Shown piece after piece: positions 25,046 through 38,400 of a DNA stretch of 64,000 nucleotides; position 1 is the first letter of the stretch; each line of letters begins with the position of its first letter. The stretch covers positions 62,001-126,000 of the forward strand of contig NOWV01000187.1 of NCBI GenBank assembly GCA_003344405.1, given 5' to 3'. The notes below the pieces were generated by a model. The model saw only the letters and a program-made list of their open reading frames with translations, was not told where the DNA came from and did not search any database. Made by a program: the position numbers and the translations under genes. The DNA is from Trichoplax sp. H2 (Eukaryota; Placozoa; Uniplacotomia; Trichoplacea).

Positions 25046-28000
25046 ATGGGTAAATCAAAGAAGGATGATCGTATGACCTTTGGCCAGAATTTCGTTTCTG
25101 GTGGCTTAGCTGGTGTTACATCTCGTACGATTACATCGCCATTGGACGTAGTTAAAATTTTGGCTCAAGTCGGTACTAAGGAAACCAAAGCAGGTTTCTT
25201 GAAAACCTTCTCCAATGTCTACACCAACGAAGGTGTCCGTGCTTTCTGGAAGGGAAATGGTATCGCATGTATCCGTCTTTTCCCTTACAGTGCTGTCCAA
25301 TTTGCTGCTTTTAACAAATTGAAGGTAATGATGGCCGATAAAGAGACTGGCAGACTGTCCGCTTTGAACGCTATGGCAGCTGGTTCAATGGGTGGTATTT
25401 CTGCTACTGTCATGACTTATCCAACCGATATGGTCAAGACCCGTTTAACTGCCCAGCACGCTAGCAAAGACAAGGCCCATTACAAGGGTATTTTCGATGC
25501 TTTCCGTGTCATTTTCAGAGATGAAGGCTTTCTCGCTTTCTATAAAGGAATGTCTACCTCAATCATTGGTAAGTAAGTTAGTCTTTGATAGCGGTTTTTC
25601 TACAAAATTAGCGGCGGCTGTTCACTCAACCGTCATACAGGATGCGATCGATGCCAAGAATGACATGACTTGCTGTCCCAATTGACTCCTAGTCTACCCG
25701 CCCGCCGTTTAATAGATAAATTCATGGAGTTGGGTATCCAATTACGATTCAACTCAACTTCGTCAAAGATATCATCATATCTTCTATCTTTCACTCTTCA
25801 TCGCCGCAAGGCCGACTGTAGAAAATATGCCCATGTTGTTCATTCACTTGTTACGATAGTAGTCTTCCATGTGGTAGCAAAGGGTCCATTTATATGGACT
25901 TGTACAGTTGTAAAATTTGCCGTTATTCATGGCTTACTCCACAATGGACTTTTTTTTTGTTTTATAGCCGGACGGGCGTTGTTTCTATGCCTTGTATTAT
26001 TTGCATGTCCCCCTTTCTGAATTAGTTGCTAGGAAAATAAGAATTTTCGGACCCTATAAAATTGTACATCCATCAGCAGATAGACATCCATGAACTATGT
26101 TACAGCTGTTATCCTTTCAACAACTGTCAATGGCTACTGTCATGACTTGCTGTTACCTTGAGTGCAATACTCAAACGAATTGCAAGCGCTAAATGTTAGA
26201 CTTTATCTTTAAGGCGTCGTTTAAAAAATTATTCCAAAACTTCGTGTAGAGACTGTTACTGACGCAGTTTCAAACTGATAAGCGAGTATACTGTAGGATT
26301 CTAAATATTCTTTGATAAAGTGACTTTTTTCAACTTGTATTTCGACTCCATTGAAAGAGTATCTCTATATTCGACTATGTCCACTAGAAGACCGACTAGA
26401 ATATCAAACAGTTATTGTAATAGTAATAGTTACCTACTGCACATAAAATTGCTTAATTATCGTTAATGTAATCATACAGATTTAGTAAGTCAATTTTATG
26501 GGTCCAAATTGAATCATGATTATTGATCCAAAATAATGGTTTTATTTTAATGACTGTTTGTGGAATGTACATATATGCCGCCAGTTGAATATGTACATTT
26601 TGTTACATTCAAAGTCTTGATGATGAAATGGATATGGTTTTAAATTAATGACCAATTATACTTGTGATTGCAGGTGTAATTCCTTTCGCTGGAGGTACTT
26701 TTATGGCATACGAAGTTTTAGATAAAGCATGGAACAAGCCGAAGTCTGAAATGACTCCTATGGAGAACTTTATCAATGGATGTTTGGCAGCTGCTTTCGC
26801 ACAGGTAGGACGAATTTTAAGCAGCGTTGGTAAAGTTAGGCGTTGTTGACTTCAGTAATAAATATTATAACTTGTGATTACATAACTTTGGAACTTGATG
26901 TATAGACGTGTCAAGATATACGGTAGTTTGCTCTGTTGCGTTAGAGCTTGAGATGTACAAGCATCTGCCATTAGCTCTAATTCTGTAAGAACCGCATACT
27001 GCTATTATGAAGTATCTATTTGAATACGACATGTGGAATTACTGCTGTGTATGTAATGCAACAGTCGTTAACATATGCCCTTTCATTCATCAATTTTTTT
27101 TCATACTAGTAGAATCATCATCAATCGAGATTAAGTCTTTTAGTTAACTTTATTTCGTTTAATAGGCTATAACCTCATAGTTGTGCAAACTATTATTAGT
27201 ATCAAGCTATTAAATTACTCTTTAATTAATGATCGATTTGTCGTCTTTATACAATACTACGCATTGTCATAATAGTATTTATTGATTTTTTCCCGTGATC
27301 GAGTGCTCGCAGTATGCCGTACACTGCGTATGTTCTTACAGGTGACATGTGACACCTATGATTTATCGACAGCTGGTACTGCAATTTGTATCTTATATAA
27401 CGGGAAAACCAGTTATCCATGTTATCAAATTTTATTAATAATTATGTAACTCAAAGTTAAAATTGATAAATCCATTGATCGTGGCCTTTTTAATCATGTA
27501 CGACATACCTTTGTATTTTTTTATAGACATTCTCTTTCCCATTTGATACCATTCGTAAGAAGCTTCAGGTGATTATTGACTTGCATCTGTTCTTTACTGT
27601 ATTATTATTATTATTATTATTTTAACGATATGTTAATGGAAAATCAATCTAAAAATATCTCGCATTGTAGGCTCAAAGTAAAGCTCTTGCTGGTGGCGGC
27701 GGCGTAGATGTCGAATTTACTGGCATGTCTGACGCTTTTATCCAAACTGTCAGAAAGAACGGTCTCTTAGGATTATGGAGTGGTACTACTGCTAACTTGG
27801 CTAAGGTAATTTTTGATTCTTTTCAGGAATGATGTAAAATGTTTGAATTAGTAAATCAAATTAAAAAAATCTTTCAACTACATAAATCGTTATTTGTCTT
27901 GTGTGTTAATTATCCATCTTCTACGGATGCGTCAATTGTTATGTAAACATATTCTTGATATTGTTCGATTTTTGCATTAATAAGACCACGTAATTTTTAT

Positions 28001-28182
28001 TTGCTCATTAGGTCGCTCCGTATGCCGGTTTAATGTTCATGTCTTTTGAGGCTAGTAAGCGTATCTGCCTGTACTTAAACGGTTATACTACATCTCCTTG
28101 GAAAGACACCCCAGTTCCTGGTGTTGATCAGGGCATGAAGCCCCATGAATTGAAAGAGTTTTTAGCAAAGCAAAATAAGTAA
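25046..28182 (+). CDS. SLC25A43: Mitochondrial solute carrier SLC25A43, 5 exons, 333 aa
   Basis: An inner-mitochondrial-membrane carrier of the SLC25 family; the substrate of SLC25A43 is not established. Exons 25046-25568, 26674-26804, 27527-27568, 27671-27805 and 28012-28182 sum to 1002 bp (human protein 341 aa). The three mitochondrial carrier repeats show signatures PLDVVKILAQ (repeat 1), PTDMVKTRL (repeat 2) and PFDTIRKKLQ (repeat 3). Diagnostic for SLC25A43 over other carriers are WKGNGIACIRLFPYSAVQ, GGGVDVEFTG, and the tail SKRICLYLNGYTTSPW with PGVDQGMKPHELKE, close to human KRICLYQNGYILSP and PGVDQSLQPQELRE. Human SLC25A43 has a degenerate first signature (PLELATVL); here it is canonical. 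Codons are less AT-biased than in neighbouring genes, suggesting good expression. An (ATT)n tract at 27601-27622 lies in intron 3. A 116-codon ORF in intron 1 is not called. Confidence 0.95.
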
Positions 28183-30092
28183 TTTGTTACTAATTACGAA
28201 AAGTGTAGGCTTTTAAGATATTGTCAATGTTCTTTATCTTGGCATTCGTGTTACCATATTTGTATTAAAGCTAAGATGGTTTAATTAAATTGGCATTATT
28301 TGTCTATTGATTGGGCGTATAAGAATGGCATGAAGCGAGATAGTAATTAGCAGTGCATACAAGTTATTTTATTGTAAGTTGGCAATGGTATCCTTTGACT
28401 TTGCTTTGCCATTCTTATTAACTAAAACGGTTATGTTAAACTCGGATGAAATCCGTCTACCCGTCTATCTTGAAATTAATGAATTGAGCTAATTAAAATT
28501 ACAGTACCTCAGAATTCAGGCTTGTGTAATGTTACTCAGTAGTTGTACAGTAAATTGTAGTAATACAGTATGTTAATTCTATGATAATTAATTAAGACGT
28601 GAAAATCTACGAATTGAACATCTTGCAGAAATCTTGAGTGCTGCATTGCAATGTGAATAGTAAACCAGTGGTGCACAGTATAGCTCGAATAAGATTTAAC
28701 TTACTGTACTCATTTTAAACATTTATAGCGTTTAGTGCAGTTAAAACCGGTAACAAACGGGTAATTTGAGCTATAAGCTACACCCCCGTACTTGAAGCAT
28801 ACATTGAATCGTAGACCACGAGCAGAAAACTAGGTATTTTTCTAGTAATGCATAATTGAAGGCAACAAATTTGCAAGGTACAGATCGTGCAATGGATCTC
28901 ACATTCTTTTAAAATAGGGGGGATAACCTTGTCAGCTGTGGATTACAATTACTGCTTTACTAATGGTTAAGAATATGAACATAGTGCACAGAATTTTAAT
29001 AGCAATTTTGGATGGTGTGTACGAAATGTTGTCTGATAGCAAGTAAATTATATACCAGATGACCATACAGTATTTGCCTTAATGAATAGATTTATGGCAG
29101 ATTGATAACAGTATCGAAATATTCTTGCTATTTTATTGAATGTGTTACACGTAACTTACGACCTTAAAAGTTATTTACTGCTACTAATACTGATATAAAT
29201 TGATACAGCTGCTATGTTTGCAATCTCTACAGTATGGACTACAGTATACTATAAGCTGTTGATATAATCCAAGCCAGAAGGCGAGATACTGTATAAGGTG
29301 TTTGAGACAAGGTAAACTCGTGAATTTAAAGTGACATGTCTCAGAATTAGCGGCTTGTCATTAGTAACCAGTAGTTCTGTACCAAAATTATAATTTTTGG
29401 ATTAATAGCAGATAATGAATTACCTTCTGCGATTGAGAAAAGGCCCTTTTAGATCCTACCTCGTTGCCTACTCTATTATTGTACTAGTTTAAAGTATTAT
29501 TTTTTAGATTTGTATAGCATTGATCGAGGACAAGTGATGACAGGATAAGAAACTAAACACTACAAAACCTAGGCCAAGACCTACAAAGCATGCCAATTAC
29601 AAGCGGTTAAATAATATTAATCTTTGGCCATGTGGATTCTATATCTGAATAAATAAAAATTGGGAGGAGAGAATTAAGGAAATACTTTTAATATTTTTGT
29701 AGAACTTTGAAATTTGTATTGAGATGAAAAGAAGAGGAAAGACGATCGTTATATAGAATCAATTTAGTATCTGCACTATAAGTCTTAACAGTTCCATATC
29801 CCTTGGCTGTCATTATAATAATCGTAACATTTACTTTAACAGCTAAGGTGCATCAATCGCAAAGGTAGCGTGATTTAATAAGCAAAAACATAGCTATATA
29901 TATAGCCCTGTATAGTCAATATTAACATTTGGTACAGTACATATTTGTTGTATTTTTTTCAGGAATTGAAAAATTTGATTATTTTACGTGCTAAAAGGAT
30001 GAAATTAAGGTAATAGTCCAATGATTAGCCACGGAAGAATGATTATAATCTATCACTCTCTATAAATGTATCAAGCAGAAACTAACTAATCG
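28183..30092. other. Intergenic between converging SLC25A43 and TMEM201
   Basis: About 1.9 kb between the stop codons of two convergent genes, AT-rich, with occasional CAGTA motifs. It should contain both 3' ends. I see no additional coding exon. Confidence 0.5.
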
Positions 30093-33090
30093 CTAAATGA
30101 TAAAAGGACATGATAACGTTAGTGCATTTATGCTGACCAATAGCTTCATTAGTATGCTATCCAAAGTTTCGTATACTGATTCCATAAATATTATAGCCAA
30201 AATAGCATTAAATGCTATACTGGCTATCAATAGCTTTACTATTCTTTTGAAGGAGTACTTGGATGTATCTGTAATACATAATTGCATGCAGTTACTTCAA
30301 ACATGGTACAACTTTATACTAGCAAAATATAAGTATTTACTCACTTGGAACTAAGGTCGAAATTGCAGCAATTTCTTTGTTATTTGGACAGTTACTTGTA
30401 CAATTCCTGGTGTGGTTATCCATATTTTGACCAGATTCATATGTTACATTGTTTGCCAAGTTGGTATTAGAATAAAATACTGCAATATTTTAAACGAGAA
30501 TATTCTAAATTATGTGAAAACTGACAGATTGATTAATTATCGCAAATTAAATGAATCATAATTACCATTACGGTATTCAGGCATACGACTTTGACGAGCA
30601 CCAATATTTAAAGATTCTAAAGAATCAAACAGATTATCAACATTGCTTGGTAGTCCATTGTTGAGCATCGAAGATTGTTCTAACTGTGGCATCCAACTCT
30701 CGCTTAAACTTGAATCAGACGTGTCGTTAGTATCCGATTTGGAGTTAAGGCGCCGGAATTTATGCTTTCGCAACCTGGAAATTAAATGGTAAATACTAGA
30801 TGGATTAAAATAGATTATCCAACGATAATTACCATCTGAATAATTTAAAATTAAAATTTATTTAGTATGGTTATAATTACCGATTTTTCGATTTTTCCAT
30901 CCTTTTGCATAATACAAGCACAAATATTACCGAATTTAGAATAACGATTACAATACAGCAGATTATCTTAATTAAATATGATACAGTCATGTTGTCAGTC
31001 ATGTTATCCAGTCTGAGCCAGCTATCCTTTGCATACGCTACAATCCATAAGAGTAGCGGAATTATTAATACAGCTCTCTTTAACGCAATTTGATAAAGTG
31101 CGATACCAAAATTAATCATAAAATTAAGCGTAAAGCCAATGATATATATATAGGAATCTTCCAAATGGGATGTTACTATACGAGTATCCATTGACCATGA
31201 CCTATTTTGCGTATAATTACAGACTATTCCCGCTTCAAATTTACAGTTAGCTATTATTGTTGACATAGTTTTCGCTAGTAGGAGGCATGAACAAAATAGT
31301 ACCATAAATTGAATAACAATCATCACTTTCGGCGGTCTTCTGTTGGTTGGTGCATACTTCTATAATAGTTGTCATTAATGCAAAGACATAAATTTGTTTA
31401 ATAAAATTACTATTACTTGTATTATGTAGCTTACTAAATTCTTGTGTAGATTTAAAACATAAATTATTATTATATCAATATTACTGATAGCATGCACCTT
31501 CATCATGCTCTTTTTTAATGATTCTTTCAAAATTTCGGACTTTATGAAACGATTTTGTAGTGTTAGATGTCGTTTGACGATACATTGACAACTTTTACAT
31601 AAGGGATATTGTTTTTCTAGTGCGGCTTTGAATGCTTCAAATGGTTGATTATTATCATATTTCTTGAAATGAGATTTTACATGATCATTCAGCAATATAT
31701 TTAAAGAATAGAATTGGAAATAAGCCATCAGTAAATTTGTGTTTCCCTCGTGCTGAGAAAAAGCGGATAAAAATGAATGACTATTGCTATTACCATACGT
31801 ATGTTCCTGCATACCTCGGGAAATTTGGCAATCTGATTTATTATAATCTCTTGCTTCCTGTAGCATTCTACACAAAGTGTTGCTCGCATCGTTAAAGGTG
31901 TAGCTGGTTGTTTTACTATCAAGGTAGATAAAATAACTTAATAATATATGTAGCTCAAAATGCGATAGGAAAATATTAGCAAGGAAAGTATCGTGTAACA
32001 CAAGCAAGATGGTGATATTTTTTTATGATGATTTCAAGACGTACCGTTTGAGCTGTTTCTGTTCATAACTATTGTGTCTGCATATTCGTGATTTCCATTC
32101 ACCATTTCGTTTATTTCTTTGTTATAACCACCATCCTAGAAAAAGGTTTTATACAATTCAATGACCGTAGACATACAAGTAGATAAGTTAAGTAAATGGA
32201 TATTATAAACTAAATATGCCGAGAAAGCTACAGCGTGTCAAATTGTTGATTATTTAATATCGATGAAAAGATCTATTTAAAGGATTTACATTATAAAACT
32301 GGAAAATTCACTCTAGATATAAATATGATAACCAATATGACCATCTATAAGCGGATAAAATGCAACTTACTGCATTAAAGCCATTATATTGAGAGCAAAA
32401 TTGGCAATACCAACTGTTTCGTTGTGATGTAGCAACCCAATTATTGCGATTGCAAAACCAGCAATTGCGTCTCCTCCTATTCCCATCAGAGAGAAATAAT
32501 GTTAAAGGTCATATTATAAGCCCTCTAGGAGGTGCTACCGATCCGAAAGTGCATCTGATAAAAGCAAGCACCAATAGGATAGCTTAATAAGTCAAGGCTA
32601 TAGTGCTTCGAAGTACTATGGTGGATACGATGATCAATGTACTGTATTATCGATCTCTAGTAGGTTTGACTAGTGCTAGGTGCAGTAGTTGGTTTGAAAT
32701 GCAAAGCGTCCTATACTGGAAATAGCAACTAGCGCGTCAGAATGGAAGGTTTACAATAGCATTGATTGGCATCATCTTGTAATAGCATCCTCTCTATTTT
32801 AAGTCCGTATAACTCCATCCGAAACAGCCATTGCAATGTAATGAATACTAGTTTAAGAGTAATTTAAATGTACAGTATGGATAGGTTGATCGTACTTACC
32901 ATGGAAAGATCCAAAATAATGCAAAGAATATTGCCGGTACACACAGGTAGAATCGAGTCCAGTCCTCATATTGATTGACCATCCAATTTTGGCGCATGAA
33001 ATGCCAGAATTGATGTAGTAAATCGAGAAGATTGATCGCACTACTAGGAACGTAGTCGTTCATACTGTTGATGATCGGAAAGTAAATCAT
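30093..33090 (-). CDS. TMEM201: TMEM201/SAMP1 (Ima1 family) inner nuclear membrane protein, 9 exons, about 580 aa
   Basis: SAMP1/NET5 is an inner nuclear membrane protein that links the LINC complex and lamina to spindle and centrosome. Exons in gene order: 33090-32900, 32476-32371, 32135-32045, 31915-31815, 31752-31498, 31359-30881, 30774-30566, 30479-30345, 30268-30093; the sum of 1743 bp is divisible by three. An N-terminal membrane segment (FYLCVPAIFFALFWIFPW) precedes the Ima1 zinc-binding domain: NCWFCNRNNW, WYCQFCSQYNGFN, DGGYNKE, TLCVECYRKQ, and YPLCKSCQCIV...LQNR, matching human QMYKLCRPCQAAVEYYIKHQNR. Exon 6 carries several transmembrane helices (MIVIQFMVLFCSCLLLA and others). Exon 9 gives the final helix RIVKLLIASIAFNAILAIIF. 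Uncertain: the exon 5 acceptor (CAG before 31752, or a later AAG) and its donor (GTGCAT at 31497, or GTAAGC near 31434 adding 21 residues). Confidence 0.9.
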
Positions 33091-35410
33091 TCCAGTCTAA
33101 TCGATAGCACAGCACAGGCTCAATCTTTAAACACTAATAAGAATAATTAAGCAATCCTAATTAGAAAAGAGTGCCAGTAAACCTGCAGCCACTATCCAAT
33201 CAGCATCCTTAGAGTCATGGTCATTGAACAAGGTAATGGAATGATCGAGTGAGAGATTAATAACCAATTCCCTGAAAGTATGATGGCAAAAGCCACCAAA
33301 ATTGGCTTATCTTGATCAACTATGATTGCCCTTTTATCGCTAATGATGGATTTTGACTTAATATAACTTTAATGTTGGCAAGGCCAGCATGGGTTATCGC
33401 GTGACATGTTGATACGTCCTCTAATCCAATGATGGAATATCGTCAAGAATGCAATTTGCTGAGGGTGTCCACAACGTCCGTACGTCTGAGCTTCTGCCTT
33501 GAACGATTTGCACAGTCTTGTGTTTCAAGTAAGTGGTCAGTCAATATTATTTCTTGAGAGAAAGGAGGACCAGAGAGGGAAATGGATTACTAAATCGCAA
33601 GATGATGGTATTTCCTACCGAGATGAAAGCTTTCCTTGCCTTTTTGGTATTACAGAGCTGTCTTACCGTTGAAATTGAATATTGCTATGATTCAATTCAG
33701 ATGGCCAAATACGATGGTAGTCGTGAGTTCGATACTCTTCAGTGTACAGTACACCATAGTACAGTACTGTAATCTAGAAGGTCTAGTGGTGTATGGGATG
33801 AGCTCGATTTACCCATCCAGTAATGGTATGCAATGTAGACTATCTTTTAGGCAAAATGTATACTGTACTGTATTCTATGATGTGCCTGATCCATTAAACT
33901 GCTGTCATGGTTGAGAACAACTTGACACTGAGCTATCCTCATTCATTCATGATAGACAGAAAGTTATGGATAATCGCCAAAGGGATCAATTCCATTCTTA
34001 ATTGATTGATAAATGAATAATTCATAAGCAATGGAAACGGATGCTTGCAACAACATAGCTCCGCTCTTCAATTGGCATGATTGGTATGACCGTAGAATGA
34101 ATGGAAGTTTTAGTACATTGCTTGTTTACTGGACGCATTTGTCATTCGCTAAATCGCGAATACAGTATCTTAAATCTGATTTTGTCGCAGTTGGTTCTAC
34201 CAATTGGCTTTGACTGTATAAGAGGATATAAACTAGAATCGGTTAGGTTAGACTGTATAAACGTTAGGAAAGTTTGATCATATTTACTATTTGCACTTGG
34301 TTCACCGTACTTTTCAGATTCACGCAGTCTTGCAGATTATTATCCGACATACTGTACTGCACGTACTGGACACTTTGTGTACAGTACAGTAGGTCAAACT
34401 ACGGTGGCTCACAATGTGAGCCACCGTATCAAACCGTTTCAACTACAGTCGATTTAAAGTGTGGGCAAAGTAAAATGAACACTTTCAATCTAGTTTCAAC
34501 GGCCTGACTTGAGTAGAACAATTATGTAAAAGATTTGATGAATGTAAAATGCACAGTGAACAAGGCAGCCATCCACCATTCCTGTATGTAATATTATTGC
34601 CCACTTCCCCACTATCATGTACAGTTGTACACTAATATACCGTCGATCATGATGATAATGCGTACGCAACTGGAACAATAACGTCATCCAACTAGAACCG
34701 TACTAGGTCACAATCTGTTATTTAATTATGTTCTACACTGTCTCTATCGATTTATAGAGATAGACATAGATAGATACATCAGAGCATATTGGGTTCTGAA
34801 TCCTTTTCTCTTTGTAGCAGTCTCTCTCTCTCTTAGGCGTACTTGCAGTAATCCAGTTCTCTTTTCTGAAACATCTCTCCCTCTCTCGTCTCAGTCTCGA
34901 AGCACAGTACATACTGTAGCGAGATGTGTACATTGTACTGTAAGACGAATCTTGTAATACTGTACTGTAGTATTAGTACAGTACAGTATGATTAAAAGGA
35001 AAAGGACTGACTGCAAATGCGTCGATCACCTAGGAAAGATGAAACTCGATGAGAGTCAAGTACAGCACTGTCAGAGTTCGGAGTGACGTAATGGAATGAC
35101 CATGGTGCGACTGACCTGCGACCACTAGGACTACAGTACACTACTGTACAGTACTGCACTCTCCTAGTAGACTGTACTGTACACTGTACACGGTGGTTGT
35201 TGTTGTTGGACGGATTGAAGAAGGAACCAAAATTCTTCTTCCATTTTTCTGCCTGTGAATAACAAAATTGATTTTATTCCAACCAAGTAACTGCAAGACA
35301 ACATCCCCTACTGCAAGCGACAGATAGACAAGCGTAAATTAGCTGTCACATTGATCGATCTATTCAAGCTTTCGTTACTGTAGAAAGGATTAATCGCCAT
35401 CGATGTGGAC
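33091..35410. repeat. Intergenic with GTAC/CAGTACTG island
   Basis: The region lies between divergently transcribed TMEM201 and UFSP2. CAGTACTG/GTACAGTAC motifs cluster at 33740-33860, 34365-34390, 34900-34990 and 35090-35190. A CT-rich stretch (TCTCTCTCTCTC near 34810-34885) is also present. Short ORFs here have no family similarity. Nothing else is recognised; promoters of both flanking genes should lie at the two ends. Confidence 0.55.
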
Positions 35411-38400
35411 ATGGTCCAAGTTACAATTGATGAATGCATCAGCAAAGCAAGTGTCACTAGGCTTGATTTCTATAATTTTCTTTGACTTTGGATATAGAAA
35501 ATAACGATGGATTCGTGAATAATCTTAATTTTCTTCCTTTTTCAATATCAACGGTATACGTGCATGGAGTAGAAATTAACCCAATCCAGTGATGACCATT
35601 TTGGTTTATTGTATGGATTGATCAATCAGCAAAATGTTTTTATTTTGGGCTGCGCCAAATGTAATTCATTGACTGGCGTTACTTCTCCCGATTGGAAGTT
35701 ATGCTTAAAGAAAATCCAACCATTTCTACCTGGAGGTCAGATTATACTACAATTGCAATAATCAAGCTATTCAATAGTGTGGAAATGGTCAGATCGATTA
35801 CAATAGTGTACAGGACTTGAAATGCCTGCTTCGCAGTCTACGTATCAAAGATAGTGTAGCTTACCGGTCTTTATGATGACAATATATTCAAATCTCTTCG
35901 GCTTTTCATCTTATTGAAATATTTTATAACTGGTTGCAATGTTGTTGTATCATGCTGAATGTTTTAGCCTTGATTCATTGTTCTTATTAGGAATTTCAGT
36001 ATGCGGAATCTTTCTAGCCAAAGGGAATAATGATCAAACTTTAACAGAAACGTGCAAAAAAAATCTCAAGCTGCTAGTAGACACCAAGGTAAATTACTGC
36101 AATCTTTTACGTATCATTCTACTATAGCCCAGTTAATTAAATTAATGACAAAGATAGCAAGAGTTGAAAGGTTGAATGGCCAGATTTTATCAGTTGTCGC
36201 TTAACCGACATCAAAAATAATATCAATTCTATTGGCACTTTATGATGCAATACTATTGACTTATTAGCTTGTAGACAATTCAGAATTACTGGTTGGCATT
36301 GTTGTGGATGGTAAAAGCGAAATCGATAAAGTTATGATACACAACTCGGATCAACGGATAGCAGTGGATACTCAATTCAAATTAGTGGAACATTTGCAGG
36401 ATAAACTACTCAATTTTAGAATAAAAGTAGACATTCCTGTGTACTTCAGCCCTTATAACAGTTGAGTAGTGCATATTAGTGTAATTTTTGCCCTGGTCAA
36501 ATGAAATTCTAACGATAAAATACTGGTACAGTAATATTTCAATCTTATTATAGTATTATTAATCATAAATTTTATCCAATACACTTAGAGGAAAGCATTG
36601 AACGCGAAATGAGCAGGTTAAGGCAGATTGTAACAAGTCAAAGAAATTGCTATTTTATTCGGGACTGGCAGCTTATGCTGTCGTGTAATTCGGATGCAAC
36701 TTGTGATAGTGCTAAAACATGCCGAGATTTTTTTAAAAATCAACCCAAATCGGCTGATAATCCGGTAAATTTTATATGCCATCAATGAAACTTCTAAAAT
36801 TTTACATGCACTGTAATTATACGATGACGATGAAACTGATAACGTCATTTTCGTCCCTTCAATAGTCACTGAAAAGGATTGACGTAGAATTATTACAAAA
36901 AACCACTGATCGCTCATCAAATTTGCACAGTCCCATACTGGACTGTGAAGTATTATTATCAAGTATGTGCAAATATACTTTACTATTCAATTTCATAATA
37001 TGATATTTGCTAGTGTTATAGTCAATATTAGCTTGTAGTACAGCAGATCTTGATTGTATTTTTTAACGTTTCTATTAGATAACTGCAAACTTCATGAAAT
37101 CATGCTATCCATTGAAATTCTAGTTTTGTACTTCAGAGATACTGGTGTAAAGCACTTAGCTAAACTATTTACAGATGCGATATTAATCCAACTGGATGAA
37201 GTGAAAAATTTACTCCAAGATGTTAGCTATACTAAGCTAGAATTTTACTATTACTAAATGGCGTCATTTTGGGGGAATTCCATACTTAATTTTCCCAATT
37301 TTAATTAGAATAATAGAAATCCAAACCATGCTATTCCGGAAGTCTTTCAGTATGTGCTTCCTGACAGTAATTGCCCAATTATGGTCATGTATCCAAACTT
37401 ACAAATTAATGGTGAATTGGTTGCAGAAGAAACACTAGGTTATTTTTTACACAGTAGAAACGATCAATTTCAATCAATATAAAAGCCGTTAATAGGACTA
37501 GACGTCAATACGTGCTTACTCTTACAGTATCATCGTAATGTATTAATGCACCCTATATCTCTTTTTTAACCCCCAAAGAGGACTACCGTAGACATTTACA
37601 TATGATGTTTTGTCTGCCGGATAATAAACCGTTACTAAAGCGAGCAAATTCCTATCAATATCGCAGTCAGTTTAAAGGTGATGAGTGCTTTCTAACTTGT
37701 AAATTCTGTAACGTGGAAAGTCAATAAGAATTAAATCTTGTTAATCTATCCTATGTGTATTTTGATATTACTATATTTAGACGGACATCTAGTTAATACT
37801 CACGAAGGGCTTTCTATGCCAAAAGGTTTGTATATATACACTGTTTACGAAATTTTAATTTTACAAACTATTATCTTAATGTGAATTTTTGTTATCTGAA
37901 GTAGGTGATGGCACGCAAATTGCTCTAGTAGATGGATGCTACTCTTACTTTCATTATATGCAGGATAATATCAATGATGATGTAAGAAATGCCTTCCGCG
38001 GCGACGATTCTATACTTCTTATTAGCTTTACTTGTACGAGGATACGAGCAGCATCATTATTATTAAAGTTGTAATTTTTTTCTTAGCAATGGGGGTGTGC
38101 CTATCGTTCATTTCAAACCCTCTATTCTTGGTTTAGATACCAAGGTTATACAGATAAGGCAACACCAATGCATAAGGATATCCAGCAAGTAAGAAAATCT
38201 ATTCAGTGACTATTATGCAAGGTTCTCTTTAGACTTATACTCATGAACAGTAATCCTATTATCGACTTGTTTGTAGGCTTTATGTGATGTTGGTGATAAG
38301 CCGTCAACTTTTGTTGGATCTAAAAAGTGGATAGGCTCGTACGAAGTTAGCATCTGCTTAGACCATTTCTTAAATGTACGTGAAATCTAGGAGTATAGAT

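Noticed and set aside
25670-26020. 116-codon ORF within SLC25A43 intron 1
   Set aside because: Lies between a clear GTAAGT donor and TTGCAG acceptor that keep the carrier frame; no family similarity.
35554-35572. Splicing out 19 bp to repair the UFSP2 frame
   Set aside because: Far below any workable spliceosomal intron length; the one-base break at 35590 is the simpler description.
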